This document shows, piece by piece, positions 54,190-64,000 of a DNA stretch of 64,000 nucleotides (position 1 is its first letter; the number at the start of each line of letters is the position of its first letter). The DNA is from Charina bottae. Its lineage: Eukaryota > Chordata > Lepidosauria > Squamata > Charinaidae. The notes under the pieces were generated by a model that saw only the letters and a list, made by a program, of their open reading frames with translations, did no database searches and was not told the origin of the DNA. Both the position numbers and the translations under genes were made by a program. The stretch covers positions 5,212,768 to 5,276,767 of the forward strand of contig JALMGJ010000029.1 in the NCBI GenBank assembly GCA_023362775.1. Direction: 5' to 3'.

Positions 54190-55202
54190 GGGAGCTCCGC
54201 GGTCTGTAACTTCTGCATTGGTCAAAGGAGCTTCACGCTGTTGTGCTCACCAAAGGAACCTTGCTGTCTTCTGATTTCAAATGGTGACAGTCACAGCTGC
54301 CCACCTCCCAGCCACCCCCAAAGTTTCTGCACAAAAGGAGTCTTGTATTTTCATGGTAGCATACAACCTTTACTAGGCCGCTGGGGATAGGAACCCAGTT
54401 GGACAGTGAGGGAATTCAATGTTTTAGACCAATAACACAGCAGTAAATGAACATATGGACAGAGAGAAGCAGTTTAGAGTTTGCACTGATCCTCCTGTTT
54501 CAGGATAGAATATAGTTACCATATTGTAACTACAGAAAGCAAGAGGTGACATTAGAAAAGGTTTATTTTTCTAATGGTTCCAGTGTATTCAAGCAGCATA
54601 AAGCACTGCAAGATCACATTTGCGATCCTCCTTGAAACTAAAGAATCTGTTGCTGGCAATGGATGTCACCCCAGAATGATTAGATGTAATTCTTAAACTT
54701 CAAATACTATTACTAGAATCCCGAGTCTAGCATGAAGAGAAGACTTTCAGGCTGCAATAAACTTAGAAGTAAGTTTAAACCCCAAGACCTTCTCATTGTT
54801 ATTAAGACATCTATTACAGAAGCTAAAACCACCTCTGCAAATGAAGCCAGTTTGGAGCATACTTTTCAGAGATTTTCATCTGAACAAGCTTAGTGATGAC
54901 TTTGAGTGTCCCATCTACATGGAAGGATCTGTACATGGAAACACTAAGCTGAGATGATGGTGCAACTTGGGTAGGCAACATACTCAGATCTATAAGGCTA
55001 TGTAAAAAAAATCAAAATCAGTATTGACTTCTGTAATTATTAGCTTCCTCTGAAGTTAGTTTGTATTCAGTCTGTAGCTTTGTTCATGTACAATGACGTT
55101 GTAGTTAACAAAACGGTTGGATGCTTTGGGGAGGAACAGAAATAATGGTGTCCAGTTTAATACAAGTGAGAAGCTATTTCTCTTCTGTAACAGTAGATGC
55201 CT

Positions 55203-55208
55203 TTTTAT
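55203..55208 (-). terminator. TMEM243: Candidate TMEM243 poly(A) signal
   Basis: TTTATT on the + strand reads AATAAA on the reverse strand, about 380 bases past the TMEM243 stop. No AATAAA was seen nearer. It lies upstream of the DMTF1 poly(A) signal, so the two transcripts would overlap. Confidence 0.5.
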
Positions 55209-55255
55209 TTATAATGTAGTATAGACATTTGCAGTGCTGCAGTTTTTGTACAGTG

Positions 55256-55261
55256 TAATAA
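55256..55261 (+). terminator. DMTF1: DMTF1 poly(A) signal
   Basis: AATAAA in GTACAGTGTAATAAAAAATG, about 1067 bases past the stop codon. The last canonical hexamer before the TMEM243 terminal exon. Confidence 0.65.
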
Positions 55262-55589
55262 AAAATGCCATTTTTTTTCACAAAGGAAAAAAGGGTGTGC
55301 CATTCTGAAAAACACAAGCATTCAATTGGAATGTTCATTAAGTGCACTAATAGCTATTCTGTTGCTCGCCCCCACCCCCCAAAAGCAGATGCTATATCAT
55401 ATTGCACTACTTCACCTCACCAGAAGGAAGAGCCGTTAAAATACACATCTGCGAAATCTCAAGGTCATCCTTCCGATGTTTGTACTGATGAAGCCTTGGC
55501 GTTTTGGAAGCAGTCATCTCTTCAGAGAGCACATCTTAAAATGGTGCCCTGGACCATTTGGATGCATTGCAACGTTTGTCCTATGAAAG

Positions 55590-55712
55590 TCATTTCCCCA
55601 CGTCATGGAAGTAGAGATTGGCACATATACATAGCATAATGATTGAGAACAAAATGTAGTAAATTAGATTCCTAAATTTAGGCTCTAGGTCTCCTTGTCG
55701 ATACCAATAGAT
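55590..55712 (-). CDS. TMEM243: TMEM243 last coding exon
   Basis: Acceptor CTCCCTCCAG; encodes IYWYRQGDLEPKFRNLIYYI and LFSIIMLCICANLYFHDVGK, stop TGA at 55590-55592. Confidence 0.95.
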   Translation of the reverse strand: MYWYRQGDLEPKFRNLIYYILFSIIMLCICANLYFHDVGK

Positions 55713-58700
55713 CTGGAGGGAGAAGAAAGGGGGGGGGGGAAATGTAAGAGGAACCTGTCAAGTAGACGTCATCGTATGAGAGGAACCCTTGGCCAACTCT
55801 GGGATGTTTCTAGAGGTTGATGTCCTCTCCCAGCAAAAGTGAGAATAGTGCCCTTGAGCTACTTGGCAATGGGAATTGAACCCAGTGGAGGATTTGCTTC
55901 TAATGAGATTTACATGACCAGGATATTAAAGATACCAAAAGTAGGCATTATTTTCATAGTCACAATCGCCCATGCATGAATCTACTCTGATGTTTATCAT
56001 TTCCTTGGGTAGATCAGAGGTGCACACTAAGATGGTGGCCATGCTTGTTCAGCAGGCTGCGTTCCCCGAAGTGGGTCTGGCCAGGACAAAAGCAAAATCT
56101 AATTAAAATTCAGTTGAAAATAACCCTATGTTTCATTTTTTCACCCTTCGAGTATAATAAAACTGATGGAAGGGCTCACAGGAAGGAAGCTTTAGGTTCT
56201 GAGCTGCAATCCTGCTGTAAATTGTTTCTTATTCGTTATCTTCTCACAGATGGGATGGGAAAAGGGAAATGAAACCGAGGATCACTTTTTCCTATCCTGT
56301 CCCTAATCCTTCTTTACAATAACCTCTCTCATACATGCACACAACATTTCTAGAACCAACCATTCATTCTCAGCAAGGAAAAGTGGAAATCTTATAACTA
56401 GACAAAGCTACCATTACAGGCTGTGGCTTGAATTATGTCAACTGGATTTCTATTTTCTCAGTGGAAACGTTTTGCTCCTTATCCAAGGAGCTTCTTCAGT
56501 CTGAGCAAAGTTAGTAAGGGAATCCTTAAATATGTTTCTAGGTGGCTGTGTGACCTTGCACCTGGGGCTAGGTCATGGTTATTTTGAGATGTTATTTCTA
56601 AGTCCCTTTATCATCTAAAGGAGGATCGTTAAGATTACCCTGCTGCTGTTGAGCTTGCGAAATGGTCTTAATCTTCCTAGGCACAGAAGACATGATTCAA
56701 GCCACAGACTGTTCCACCTGGATGACTGAGAACCTTCATCGACATACTACCATTACAGGGTATTCTAAAACCTGGCTTTATGCAAACGACTATACATCAC
56801 TTGTGGATGTAAATCCTTATTCACTTTGGGTCCTGCAGTATTTTTACAGCTTTCCATGCTGGCCTACAGTGCGCTATTGTTCCCCTAATCCGAGTAAGGT
56901 CTACTTAATCTTCACAAAAGTAAACACAACAATACTTACAAGAATGCCAGCAGAAACACAACTCAAGGAGATGCAGAAAGCAAAAAATATATTCACTGGT
57001 TTTGGAGGTAGGTGAGGAAAGACAAAAGCACTGATTAAAGTGACCTGCAGCCAAAAAAAATTGAGTTCAGGCATTACCTTCACTGAAAAACGACATACAA
57101 TCTTTTGCGAAATGCGATTATCCCTATTTGTTTCAATCTAAGCTCAGCTCTAGATCAGTCAGAATGCAGTTTGATCAACCTAGTGTAGCTATTCCTTACC
57201 ATTACAGCTTGGCACAGCGCACTAGGATTTAATGCGTCTACCTAGCTTGGGGAATCAATGGGGCATGTGAGCCAGTTCAGTGTTGGCCAGCTGGCTGAAA
57301 CTCGGGTGAGGGAGAATGAAAAGATAGGACCTTTTTTGGAAAAAAAAAATTCTAAGTGTTGTTTTTCAGAGCTGATTTTCACCACAGGCAACTGCAGTCC
57401 AGCATTGGACTGTACTTACTGGCTCAACCACTTGTACGTTCCCTACCTTCCACGTAACTTTTCTTAAACAGGGCATTAGTACACTCTTGTTCTTTACTAA
57501 AGCAATAGCTAGATAAGTGAAAGTTGGGGGATGTTTCTAGACGCCCAACAGGAATTCCCCACATGTAAACACTCTAGGTTCCTTGGAAATTCAGAACGTC
57601 AACAGCACAATGGTCCTGTTGGCCATCTTCTCACTGAATGAACTTAGAAGCACAATACAGTAACTTATCCCCTGAACTTCGGGTATGTTGAAGATCACAG
57701 CATGTTGTGCTTGACTCTTGAGGATTTCATGGACACATCCCTATAGTTTTCTTATTTATTTATTTATTATTCAAATTTATTCCCCGCCCATCTCCCATAC
57801 AAGGGACTCTGGGCGGGACTTCTTGATTGGCCACTGCTTTTTTCCAGAATGATAGATGATGATTGTACTTTTCAGTCTAGCCTACACTCCTGGATTCCCC
57901 CGAGGTCTCCCATGCAAGTATTAGGCCTCACCCTGTTTGGCTTCAAACAGGTAATGCCAACCAGGTGCTTCCACCTGTTGAGACTGAAGAAAAAAGTTCC
58001 AAACTAGAAAGAGAGCACTGATTTGAGCAGTTCATACAGGTTTAACTGCATTATTAGTTCTGAAATCCATGATTTAAAAGAAAACACAGTTCCCTTAATC
58101 ATGCAGACAACTCGCTGAAGGTTATTGTAACAGTGCTAAAAGTTCAGCTGTTACACAAGGCATTTAACACATACCGAGAGGGCGCCGTTAATTACCTAAA
58201 TTTTAGTGATGCTTACATCTGGAGCTTTGTAATATACAAGAGAGAACTAAAATTAACAAGAACTTGAAACAGTTTCCCTTAAGAAAATTCCAACAGACTT
58301 GGATGTTTTGTTTACGGAGGAAAAAAGACAAGACAACTCATAGAAGTGAGAAAAACTTGATAGAAAATCATAATGGAGAACCAAATCATTCATATAATAA
58401 TGGAACTTAAGCGTATTATTGAGACTGGTAACAAAGCATTGCCAGTTAAAAGATCTTCAAAGGAGGGCTAGAAAACTGCTCAGACCAGGAGATCATTTTC
58501 TGCATCTCATGTGTTCATACTTCTTGGCAAATAATTCTTACCTGACAAGGACGTATCCGCATTATACCCTGGGCTTTGAAAAAGGACAAATGGGGCTTGA
58601 AACAGCTTGGAGCTGATCTCTTCTTCTTACCACCATGTTCTTCTTCATGGTGGCAACAAGCCAGCAGCATATTCTATTCTTTCCCCAATCGTGTTTTATT

Positions 58701-59849
58701 TTTCCAGCGGAGAGTTAACTTGCTCCAACAGCTCAGCATGCTGCATCCAAATTTGGCTACTTTGGTGGTACGGAGGCAGATCTTATCAACTCAGAGTGTA
58801 TTTATTTGTATTTCAAGCAGGTGGAAGCTGGGCCTCTTTTTACTGGCACTCACCACCTAGACACTCTATTAAAGTGCTCTGATCTGTGTATTTAGCTATG
58901 ATATGTAAATCAAATATTTATAAAGAGCAGCTGAGAAAGATGGAGGTATCAGTGTTTGCAGGAAAAAATGGAGGTTTGTAGAAATAGAAAAAAAAGTTTT
59001 GAAAAAGAAATGGGGAAAACCCAAAATGTCCATGCCCTTATGAAAGATATTGGGTAGGAAGAAATGGAGAGCCAGCTAGGTGTTGTGGCTAAGGCATTGG
59101 GCTAGAAACCAGGAGACCGTGAGTTCTAGTCCTGCCTTAGACACAAAGCCAGCTGGGTGACCTTGGGCCAGTTCCCCTCTCTCAGACCTGGGAAGGAGGC
59201 AATGGCAAACCAGGAGACTGAGAGTTCTAGCCCCGCCTTGGGCATGAAAGCCGGCTGGATGACCTTGGGCCAGCCCCCGTCTCTCAGCCCTAGGAAGGAG
59301 CCAATGGCAAACCAGGAGACTGAGAGTTCTAGCCCCGCCTTGGGCATGAAAGCTGGCTGGGTGACCTTGGGCCAGTCCCTGTCTCTCAGCCCTAGGAAGG
59401 AGGCAATGGCAAACCAGGAGACTGAGAGTTCTAGCCCCGCCTTGGGCATGAAAGCTGGCTGGGTGACCTTGGGCCAGTCACTCTCAGCCCTAGGAAGGAG
59501 GCAATGGCAAAGCACTTCTGAAAATCTTGCCAAGAAAACTGCAGGGACTTGTCCAGGCAGTCTCCGAGAATCGGACACAATTGAACGTATTAAAAAAAAG
59601 GAGGAAATTAATGTTTTGCCATTCCTTGGAGAGAATACTGAGTGAAACATATCCTTACTGGCTGCTAGAAGCTAGAAGATAACCCTGCTCTGAAAGATTT
59701 TGGCACAGGTTGAAGCATGTGGAGGCCAATCCTAAAAGCCATGGACATCACAATTTCACCTCTGGAGTTAGGTATGCAAGGCTAAGTTGAATACTTACTA
59801 TAAGCAACAAGGAAGCTACGATGCCAACTGCAAAATTGATTACTCTGTC
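55590..59849 (-). CDS. TMEM243: TMEM243 (partial; first coding exon outside window)
   Basis: Three - strand exons, 59799-59849, 56940-57044 and 55590-55712, join in phase 0 to 92 codons plus stop. They match the C-terminal 92 of 118 residues of TMEM243, a small membrane protein of unknown function. Visible hydrophobic segments: one built from DRVINFAVGIVASLLLI and VTLISAFVFPHLPP, one NIFFAFCISLSCVSAGIL running into IYWY, and one LIYYILFSIIMLCICANLYF. The C-terminus is FHDVGK. All introns are GT-AG. The exon for about 26 N-terminal residues was not found before 64000. It is convergent with DMTF1, the same arrangement as in mammals. Confidence 0.93.
55720..56407. other. TMEM243 intron, no recognised repeat
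   Basis: A poly-G run at about 55730; otherwise unassigned. Confidence 0.4.
56421..56746 (-). mobile_element. PLE fragment with 13-bp target duplication (TMEM243 intron)
   Basis: Duplication CTACCATTACAGG at 56408-56420 and 56747-56759. It has a reverse-strand terminal repeat with a hammerhead-like core (about 56467-56497), the last codons of the ORF (reverse of GATGATAAAGGGAC region) and a second short repeat end at 56692. Most of the body is missing. Confidence 0.85.
56940..57044 (-). CDS. TMEM243: TMEM243 internal exon
   Basis: Acceptor TTTTTTTTGGCTGCAG, donor GTAAGTATT. Encodes VTLISAFVFPHLPPKPVNIF and FAFCISLSCVSAGIL, 35 whole codons. Confidence 0.95.
57750..57830 (-). mobile_element. 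L2-type 3' tail
   Basis: TTATTTATTTATTATTCAAA, CCCCGCCCATCTCCCATACA and CTCTGGGCGG are the reverse complement of the L2 tail. Confidence 0.6.
57835..57985 (-). mobile_element. 5S-rRNA-derived SINE
   Basis: GGTCTCCCATGCAAGTATTA then GGCCTCACCCTGTTTGGCTT is the reverse complement of the 5S internal promoter region; a diverged copy. Confidence 0.65.
57990..59066. other. TMEM243 intron, no recognised repeat
   Basis: Open frames at 58419-58882 have no support from motifs or splice sites. Confidence 0.4.
59067..59600 (+). mobile_element. tRNA SINE with tandem 102-bp units and Bov-B-like tail
   Basis: Head GAGAGCCAGCTAGGTGTTGT. The ACCAGGAGACTG unit recurs at 59108, 59209, 59311 and 59413 (101, 102, 102 bases). 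Each unit holds a B-box-like GAGTTCTAG. The tail is CTTGCCAAGAAAACTGCAGG then GAATCGGACACAATTGAACG, Bov-B-like, unlike the L2/CR1-type tail at 5706. Confidence 0.82.
59799..59849 (-). CDS. TMEM243: TMEM243 internal exon, 51 bp
   Basis: Acceptor TTTTGTCTTTCAG, donor GTAAGTATTC. Encodes DRVINFAVGIVASLLLI, 17 whole codons. Confidence 0.93.
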
Positions 59850-59856
59850 CTGAAAG

Positions 59857-60998
59857 ACAAAAAATAAAAGGACATTCTGCTATGTCTGCAACTTACACAG
59901 TATTGACACAATTACAAAACAGCTGGCAACTGGTGCTAGTTATGTGAGAGGGCAAACAAACCACATGCAACTTCTAAGTCTTTAAGAGTTTTCATAAGTT
60001 AAGCAAAGCAATTTGAGATGCGAGGAAACTGATTTAGCCAAAAAAAGTGAAAAGGCAATTAGGAACAGGTTCATATTCAAGTGTCCATCACTTGGCAATC
60101 AGCGCATCAACATATCTGATAACGCTTCACGGCTTAAGGCCACCAGTTTGCCTCTTAAACCCCTCTAAAAATTGCAAAAAGTGGACTTTGTCTGGGCACT
60201 CTGCTCCCGTTGCAATTCCCCAGCTGGCTTCTCTCGTGTTATTAAAACCCCAACCACTGCTGCAGCATCCTTCCTTTTCTCATTTGTTCCCTTCTGCTGA
60301 GAAAAGCCCCAATTCTTCTCCAACCCTTCTTTGGCCATTTGCCTTTTATTGATTCCTGTTTTCCCCCCCCCCCTATTTTTTCCTTGGCATTTCTGTAAAA
60401 TCTGCAGATGGTGTTTATACTGCTGGGCAGAATCAGCTGAGGACTTGTTAAGTTTTAGTTCTTTGCAAAGAACTTTGCAAAGAATCAACTGAGGACTTAA
60501 GTTTTAGTTCTTTGCAACTGCCAGAAGAAAAGTCATCTGGGCAGGAGGGGGGCAGTTAAGAGAAAGTATAGTAAAAATGTTAAATATTGTACATATCAAG
60601 TTATGATCAAAGCTGATTGGGGATGGAGTGGAATCTATTTTTAAATGGGGCAGGGGTGGAATCAAGATGTGTCGGGCAGTAAACTATGGTAGAAAGTGAT
60701 TCAAGAAGTGAACGACCCCACCCACTTTGGGAATGCGTCCTCCATTCAAACGCCACCCAATAGATTATGAAAGTTCAACCTCATCACCCAGCCTTCCCCA
60801 GCCAGATGCCTCTTCAAGGCTGGCATTTCTGGAGGACATCAGGATGACAAAGGTTGTGGAACTGCTAAGAAACTGACAATTAAAAGAAAAGAAGGAAAAA
60901 GAGAACACTGAAAATTGATCAATCTTCGGTCTCTGATACTGTGCTTCTCTGAACCTTAGTCAGGTGAGCTGTCTAGCAAGCCCCACTAATCATCTAGA
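59857..60998. other. TMEM243 intron, no recognised repeat
   Basis: A short duplication (AAGTTTTAGTTCTTTGCAA at about 60450 and 60498) is the only structure seen. Confidence 0.4.
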
Positions 60999-61196
60999 CA
61001 GCGGTCCCCAACCTTTTTAGCACCAAGGACCGGTTTCATGGAAGACAATTTTTCCACGTACTGGGGGGGGATGGTTTCGGGATGGCGCGGACGGAAGTGG
61101 TAAGCAGACGGGATGGTGCGGACGGAAGTGTGCGGCCTGGTTCCTAACAGGCCACGGGCCGGTACCAGTCCGCGGCCCAGGGGTTGGGGACCCCTG
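60999..61196. mobile_element. hAT-type MITE (GGTCCCCAACC family)
   Basis: CAGCGGTCCCCAACCTTTTT at left, GGGGTTGGGGACCCCTG at right. Inner GATGGCGCGGACGGAAGTG is duplicated. Flanks CATCTAGA and ATCTGGAA form only an imperfect duplication, probably because another MITE abuts at 61205. Confidence 0.75.
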
Positions 61197-61204
61197 ATCT
61201 GGAA

Positions 61205-61328
61205 CAGTGTTTCTCAACCTCGGCAACTTTAAGATGTGTGGACTTCAACTTTCAGAATTCATGCTGGCTGGGGAATTCTGGGAGTTGAAGTCCACACATC
61301 TTAAAGTTGCCGAGGTTGAGAAACACTG
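61205..61328. mobile_element. Complete palindromic hAT-type MITE
   Basis: Almost the entire 124 bp is an inverted repeat around GCTGGCTGGGGAATTC. Ends CAGTGTTTCTCAACCTCGGC and its complement, with flanks ATCTGGAA (61197-61204) and ATCTAGAA (61329-61336). Confidence 0.85.
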
Positions 61329-61417
61329 ATCTAGAAGGATCTGGTTGTCCTCCTTATGGTTTGTAGTGGCCCTGATCACCCACTCCTGGCTGCTGGGCTT
61401 TGTGATATACCATAGGC

Positions 61418-61774
61418 CAGAGCTTTCCAAACTGTGTGTCGTGACACAAAAGTGTGTCGCCACACACAGTCTGGTGTGTCGCCACACAACCCGGAAGCGC
61501 TGATCATCATCAGCGCTTCCGGGTTTTCCCAGGGCAACACACCAATTACAGTGCGAAAAAACCAGAAGTGGCAGCAGCGCTTCCGGGTTTTTGTGCGCTG
61601 CCGCACTTCCAGGTTTTCCCGCGGCGACACACGGTGTGTCGCCGCGGGAAAACCCGGAAGTGCGGCAGCGCACAAAAACCCGGAAGCGCTGCTGCCACTT
61701 CCGGTTTTTTCTTTAAACGTTTTTTTTAAACGGCGGTTGGTGTGTCGCCGCGGGAAAAACTTTGGAAAGCCCTG
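61418..61774. mobile_element. hAT-type MITE with nested hairpins
   Basis: Ends CAGAGCTTTCCAAACTGTG and TTTGGAAAGCCCTG, with a perfect duplication CCATAGGC (61410-61417, 61775-61782). The interior holds a short palindrome (CCGGAAGCGCTGAT around 61490-61525) and a long one (about 61557-61630 against 61635-61710). Confidence 0.88.
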
Positions 61775-61789
61775 CCATAGGCAGAGGTA

Positions 61790-62379
61790 TTGCCCTCATG
61801 AAACGAGAGAAAGAACGAATGGCCTTTCAAGGTTTTAATAGCAGCCCGACCTGCAGAAATAAACATGCAAAATTACTCTTAGATAAGGAGGGTCCAGTTT
61901 AAAAGGAAAAAGCTGCTTTGTCTTTTCTACTGATCAATAAGAGCACGAAAGTCAAGTCTGTTTTTATGATGCTTGCTTTATCGACACCTCTGAAACAACA
62001 AACTCCAGTGGGTCTGCAAGAATCGCAACATATACAGCCAGACCCTATAGATCGTACACATGCTTAATTAACCAATAATAACAATAACACAATACACTGC
62101 CTAGCAACTACAACTCTACCCAGAACTGAAGACTAGCAGCTGCTATGACAGAACCAAAGAAGTAAAGTCTAAAATTGGGTTGGCCGTTAGAAAAAAAAAT
62201 CCAGTGGGTATCATTAGGAAAATATTAATTAGGCCAAAATGAAGGACACAAAATGATTGTGCTACAGCCACTTAGTGCTGCACAAAGCTGACTTAACTAA
62301 ATCCTAGCTTAGCAAATTGCGTGTACCCAGCATAGCCTAAGAGGGAAAGTGAGAATAGCTGCAAACATTCACCCAGGTA
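61790..62379. other. Unassigned stretch (TMEM243 intron)
   Basis: No exon or named repeat recognised. Confidence 0.4.
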
Positions 62380-62712
62380 AAAGGTAAATGTTCCCCCCGC
62401 ACATTTGTGCAGTCGTGTCCGACTCTAGGGGCCGGTGCTCATCTCCGTTTGTTAGCCGAAGAGCCAGCGTTGTCCGAAGACGCTTCCACAGTCATGTGGC
62501 CGCATGACGCACGCGGAACGCTGTTACCTACCCACCGAAGTGGTACCTATTCATCTACTTGCATTTGCATGCTTTCGAATTGCTAGGTTGGCAAGAGCTG
62601 GTGCTGGTGCTGGAGCTCACTCCATCACGCGGGGCTAGGGGGTTGAACCTCCAAACTTACTATCTTCCGATCGATAAACCTGGCGTCTTACCCGCTGAGC
62701 CACCACGCCCCT
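62380..62712 (-). mobile_element. tRNA-derived SINE (Sauria-type)
   Basis: Near full length on the reverse strand, tail at 62380 (GGTAAATGTTCCCCCCGCAC), head at 62712 (GAGCCACCACGCCCC). Confidence 0.9.
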
Positions 62713-62765
62713 AGGTCTTTCCCACATATCATTACACCCTTCCCTTAAATATTGCATCTAGTGGG

Positions 62766-63028
62766 ATACTGAAGCTGAAGCTCAAATACTTTGGCCACCT
62801 AATGCGAAGAGAAGACTCACTGGAAAAGACCCTGATGCTGGGAAAGACTGAAGGCAAAAGGAGAAGGGGACGGCAGAGGATGAGATGGTTAGATAGCATC
62901 ACCGATGTAACGAACATGAACTTGAGTAAACTCCGGGAGACAGTGGAGGACAGGAAGGCCTGGCGTGCTATGGTCCATGAGGTCACGAAGAGTCGGACAC
63001 GACTAAACGACTGAACAACAACAACAAA
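62766..63028 (+). mobile_element. Bov-B LINE 3' end
   Basis: Encodes LKYFGHLMRREDSLEKTLML, GKRRRGRQRMRWLDSITDVT and HEVTKSRTRLND with a stop, then (AAC)n. It is almost identical over its length to the copy at 23910-24170. Its C-terminal frame is intact where the other is shifted. Confidence 0.92.
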
Positions 63029-63059
63029 ATAAACCAAACCTCTGTCTCTCATTATTTCT

Positions 63060-63870
63060 ATCAGCATTAGAACCACTGACAAAGAAGATTCAACAAGAAA
63101 ATAAAATCTCAGGAATCAAATTATCAAATCAAGAGCATAATTTAAAACTATATGGAAATGATGTTGTATTTACAGTTACCCACCCAAAGGACTCTTTAGC
63201 ATCAATAATGGAATGCAGGCAGCTGAATAGCTCATTATCAAGATAGCCAATCAATAGGACCAAGATCCAGATGATGATACAGAACTTATCCAAGGGAAAA
63301 AATAGTATTTGCAGCAAACAACAGGCCAGGCTTTAACATAACTGCTAAAAAGACAACGTATTGGGACATTTAGTCAACAAATATTTAAGAACAGTAACTC
63401 CCAGACTTGGAAAAGTTATAATGGCAGACATTTCAAAAGGGAGAAAGTTGACACTCTCTTGGTTAGGAAGAACTGCTGCAGTCAAAATGAACATTTTGAC
63501 AAGGTGCCATTTTTTGTTCCAAATGAATTCAATAAGAACTGAAGATAAAGACATTAAATGACTGGCAGAGACAAACAACTAATTTTATATGGTCTGAGAA
63601 AGGACACAAGGTAATGCTTAAGAACCTACAAGACTCAAAAGAATGAGGTGGACTGGCAGCACCGTATTTTAAATTGTACTACCAAGCTAGTTGCTTATCT
63701 TGGATAACAGACTGTACTATACTATCTTTTAAGTTTGGATTGCTTCTATAAAAGCAGTAGGGTGGATACAATTAGAAAAATACAATCCATAAGTGATCAT
63801 TCAATAAGTAGTGTTCAAAAAGTATGGGATAAATTCAGAAAAAGCCCAGACTGATTGCCTCTTGCTTCAG
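63060..63870 (+). mobile_element. L1 ORF2 fragment, degraded
   Basis: Reads ALEPLTKKIQQENKISGIKL, then LYGNDVVFTV where the catalytic YADD is YGND, then GRKLTLSWLGRTAAVKMNIL. Stops and frameshifts throughout. Distinct from and older than the L1 at 883. Confidence 0.75.
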
Positions 63871-64000
63871 TGTTAGATATTTATTTTCATTAAGTAAAAA
63901 GTACAAATCTGATCAGTGGAGGGGTAATAATTCATAGAGATTGCAAGACTGTGAGGGTTCTTTGTTTTCCAAGGACTGGACACACCACAGCATTGCCAAT

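Larger units (their letters stand above)
54190..55281 (+). other. DMTF1: DMTF1 3' UTR
   Basis: About 1.1 kb of non-coding sequence runs from the stop to the last poly(A) signal. An earlier AATAAA at 54756-54761 could give a shorter form. The exact cleavage site is inferred, 15-20 bases past 55261. Confidence 0.7.

Noticed and set aside
60000..64000. Search for the first TMEM243 coding exon
   Set aside because: No reverse-strand block encoding the expected 26-residue N-terminus next to a phase-0 donor was seen; it most likely lies beyond 64000.

Overview
The window is nuclear DNA from a vertebrate, and the repeats point to a squamate reptile (snake or lizard). It carries tRNA-derived SINEs with a Bov-B-like tail, Bov-B (RTE) LINE 3' ends, 5'-truncated L1 and L2 copies, 5S-rRNA-derived SINEs, hAT-type MITEs and Penelope-like elements (PLEs) with GIY-YIG endonucleases. 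There is no bacterial-style gene organisation; coding sequence is split into short exons with GT-AG (once GC-AG) introns. The species is not determined, and a snake is my best guess.

Region 1-15.9 kb is gene-poor and made of nested repeats: an L1 inside a SINE, a solo LTR inside another L1, hAT MITEs, a Bov-B fragment and a degraded L2. One short open block at 3576-3691 looks like a terminal exon but is not assigned.

Region 16.0-55.3 kb is DMTF1 (cyclin D-binding Myb-like transcription factor 1) on the + strand. A CpG island near 16.0-16.56 kb probably holds the promoter and a non-coding first exon. All 16 coding exons (29663-54189) can be placed; they join in frame to a 761-residue product, against about 760 in human. 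Introns are loaded with transposable elements but every exon is intact. The putative first intron holds the most complete mobile element in the window: a PLE insertion (17053-20681) with a 13-bp target duplication, an uninterrupted 849-codon RT plus GIY-YIG ORF, hammerhead-ribozyme-like motifs in its terminal repeats and an attached inverted partial copy.

Region 55.2-64 kb is TMEM243 on the - strand, tail-to-tail with DMTF1. Its last three coding exons (92 codons) are present; the exon for roughly the first 26 residues lies beyond the window. The predicted poly(A) signals of the two genes cross, so their 3' ends should overlap. The rest is intron with PLE, SINE, hAT, Bov-B and L1 pieces.

The host genes are ordinary and conserved. 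The unusual content is in the mobile DNA: the PLE, a hAT MITE shell carrying different GC-rich interiors, and a SINE whose internal 102-bp unit, including its B box, is tandemly repeated at three loci.
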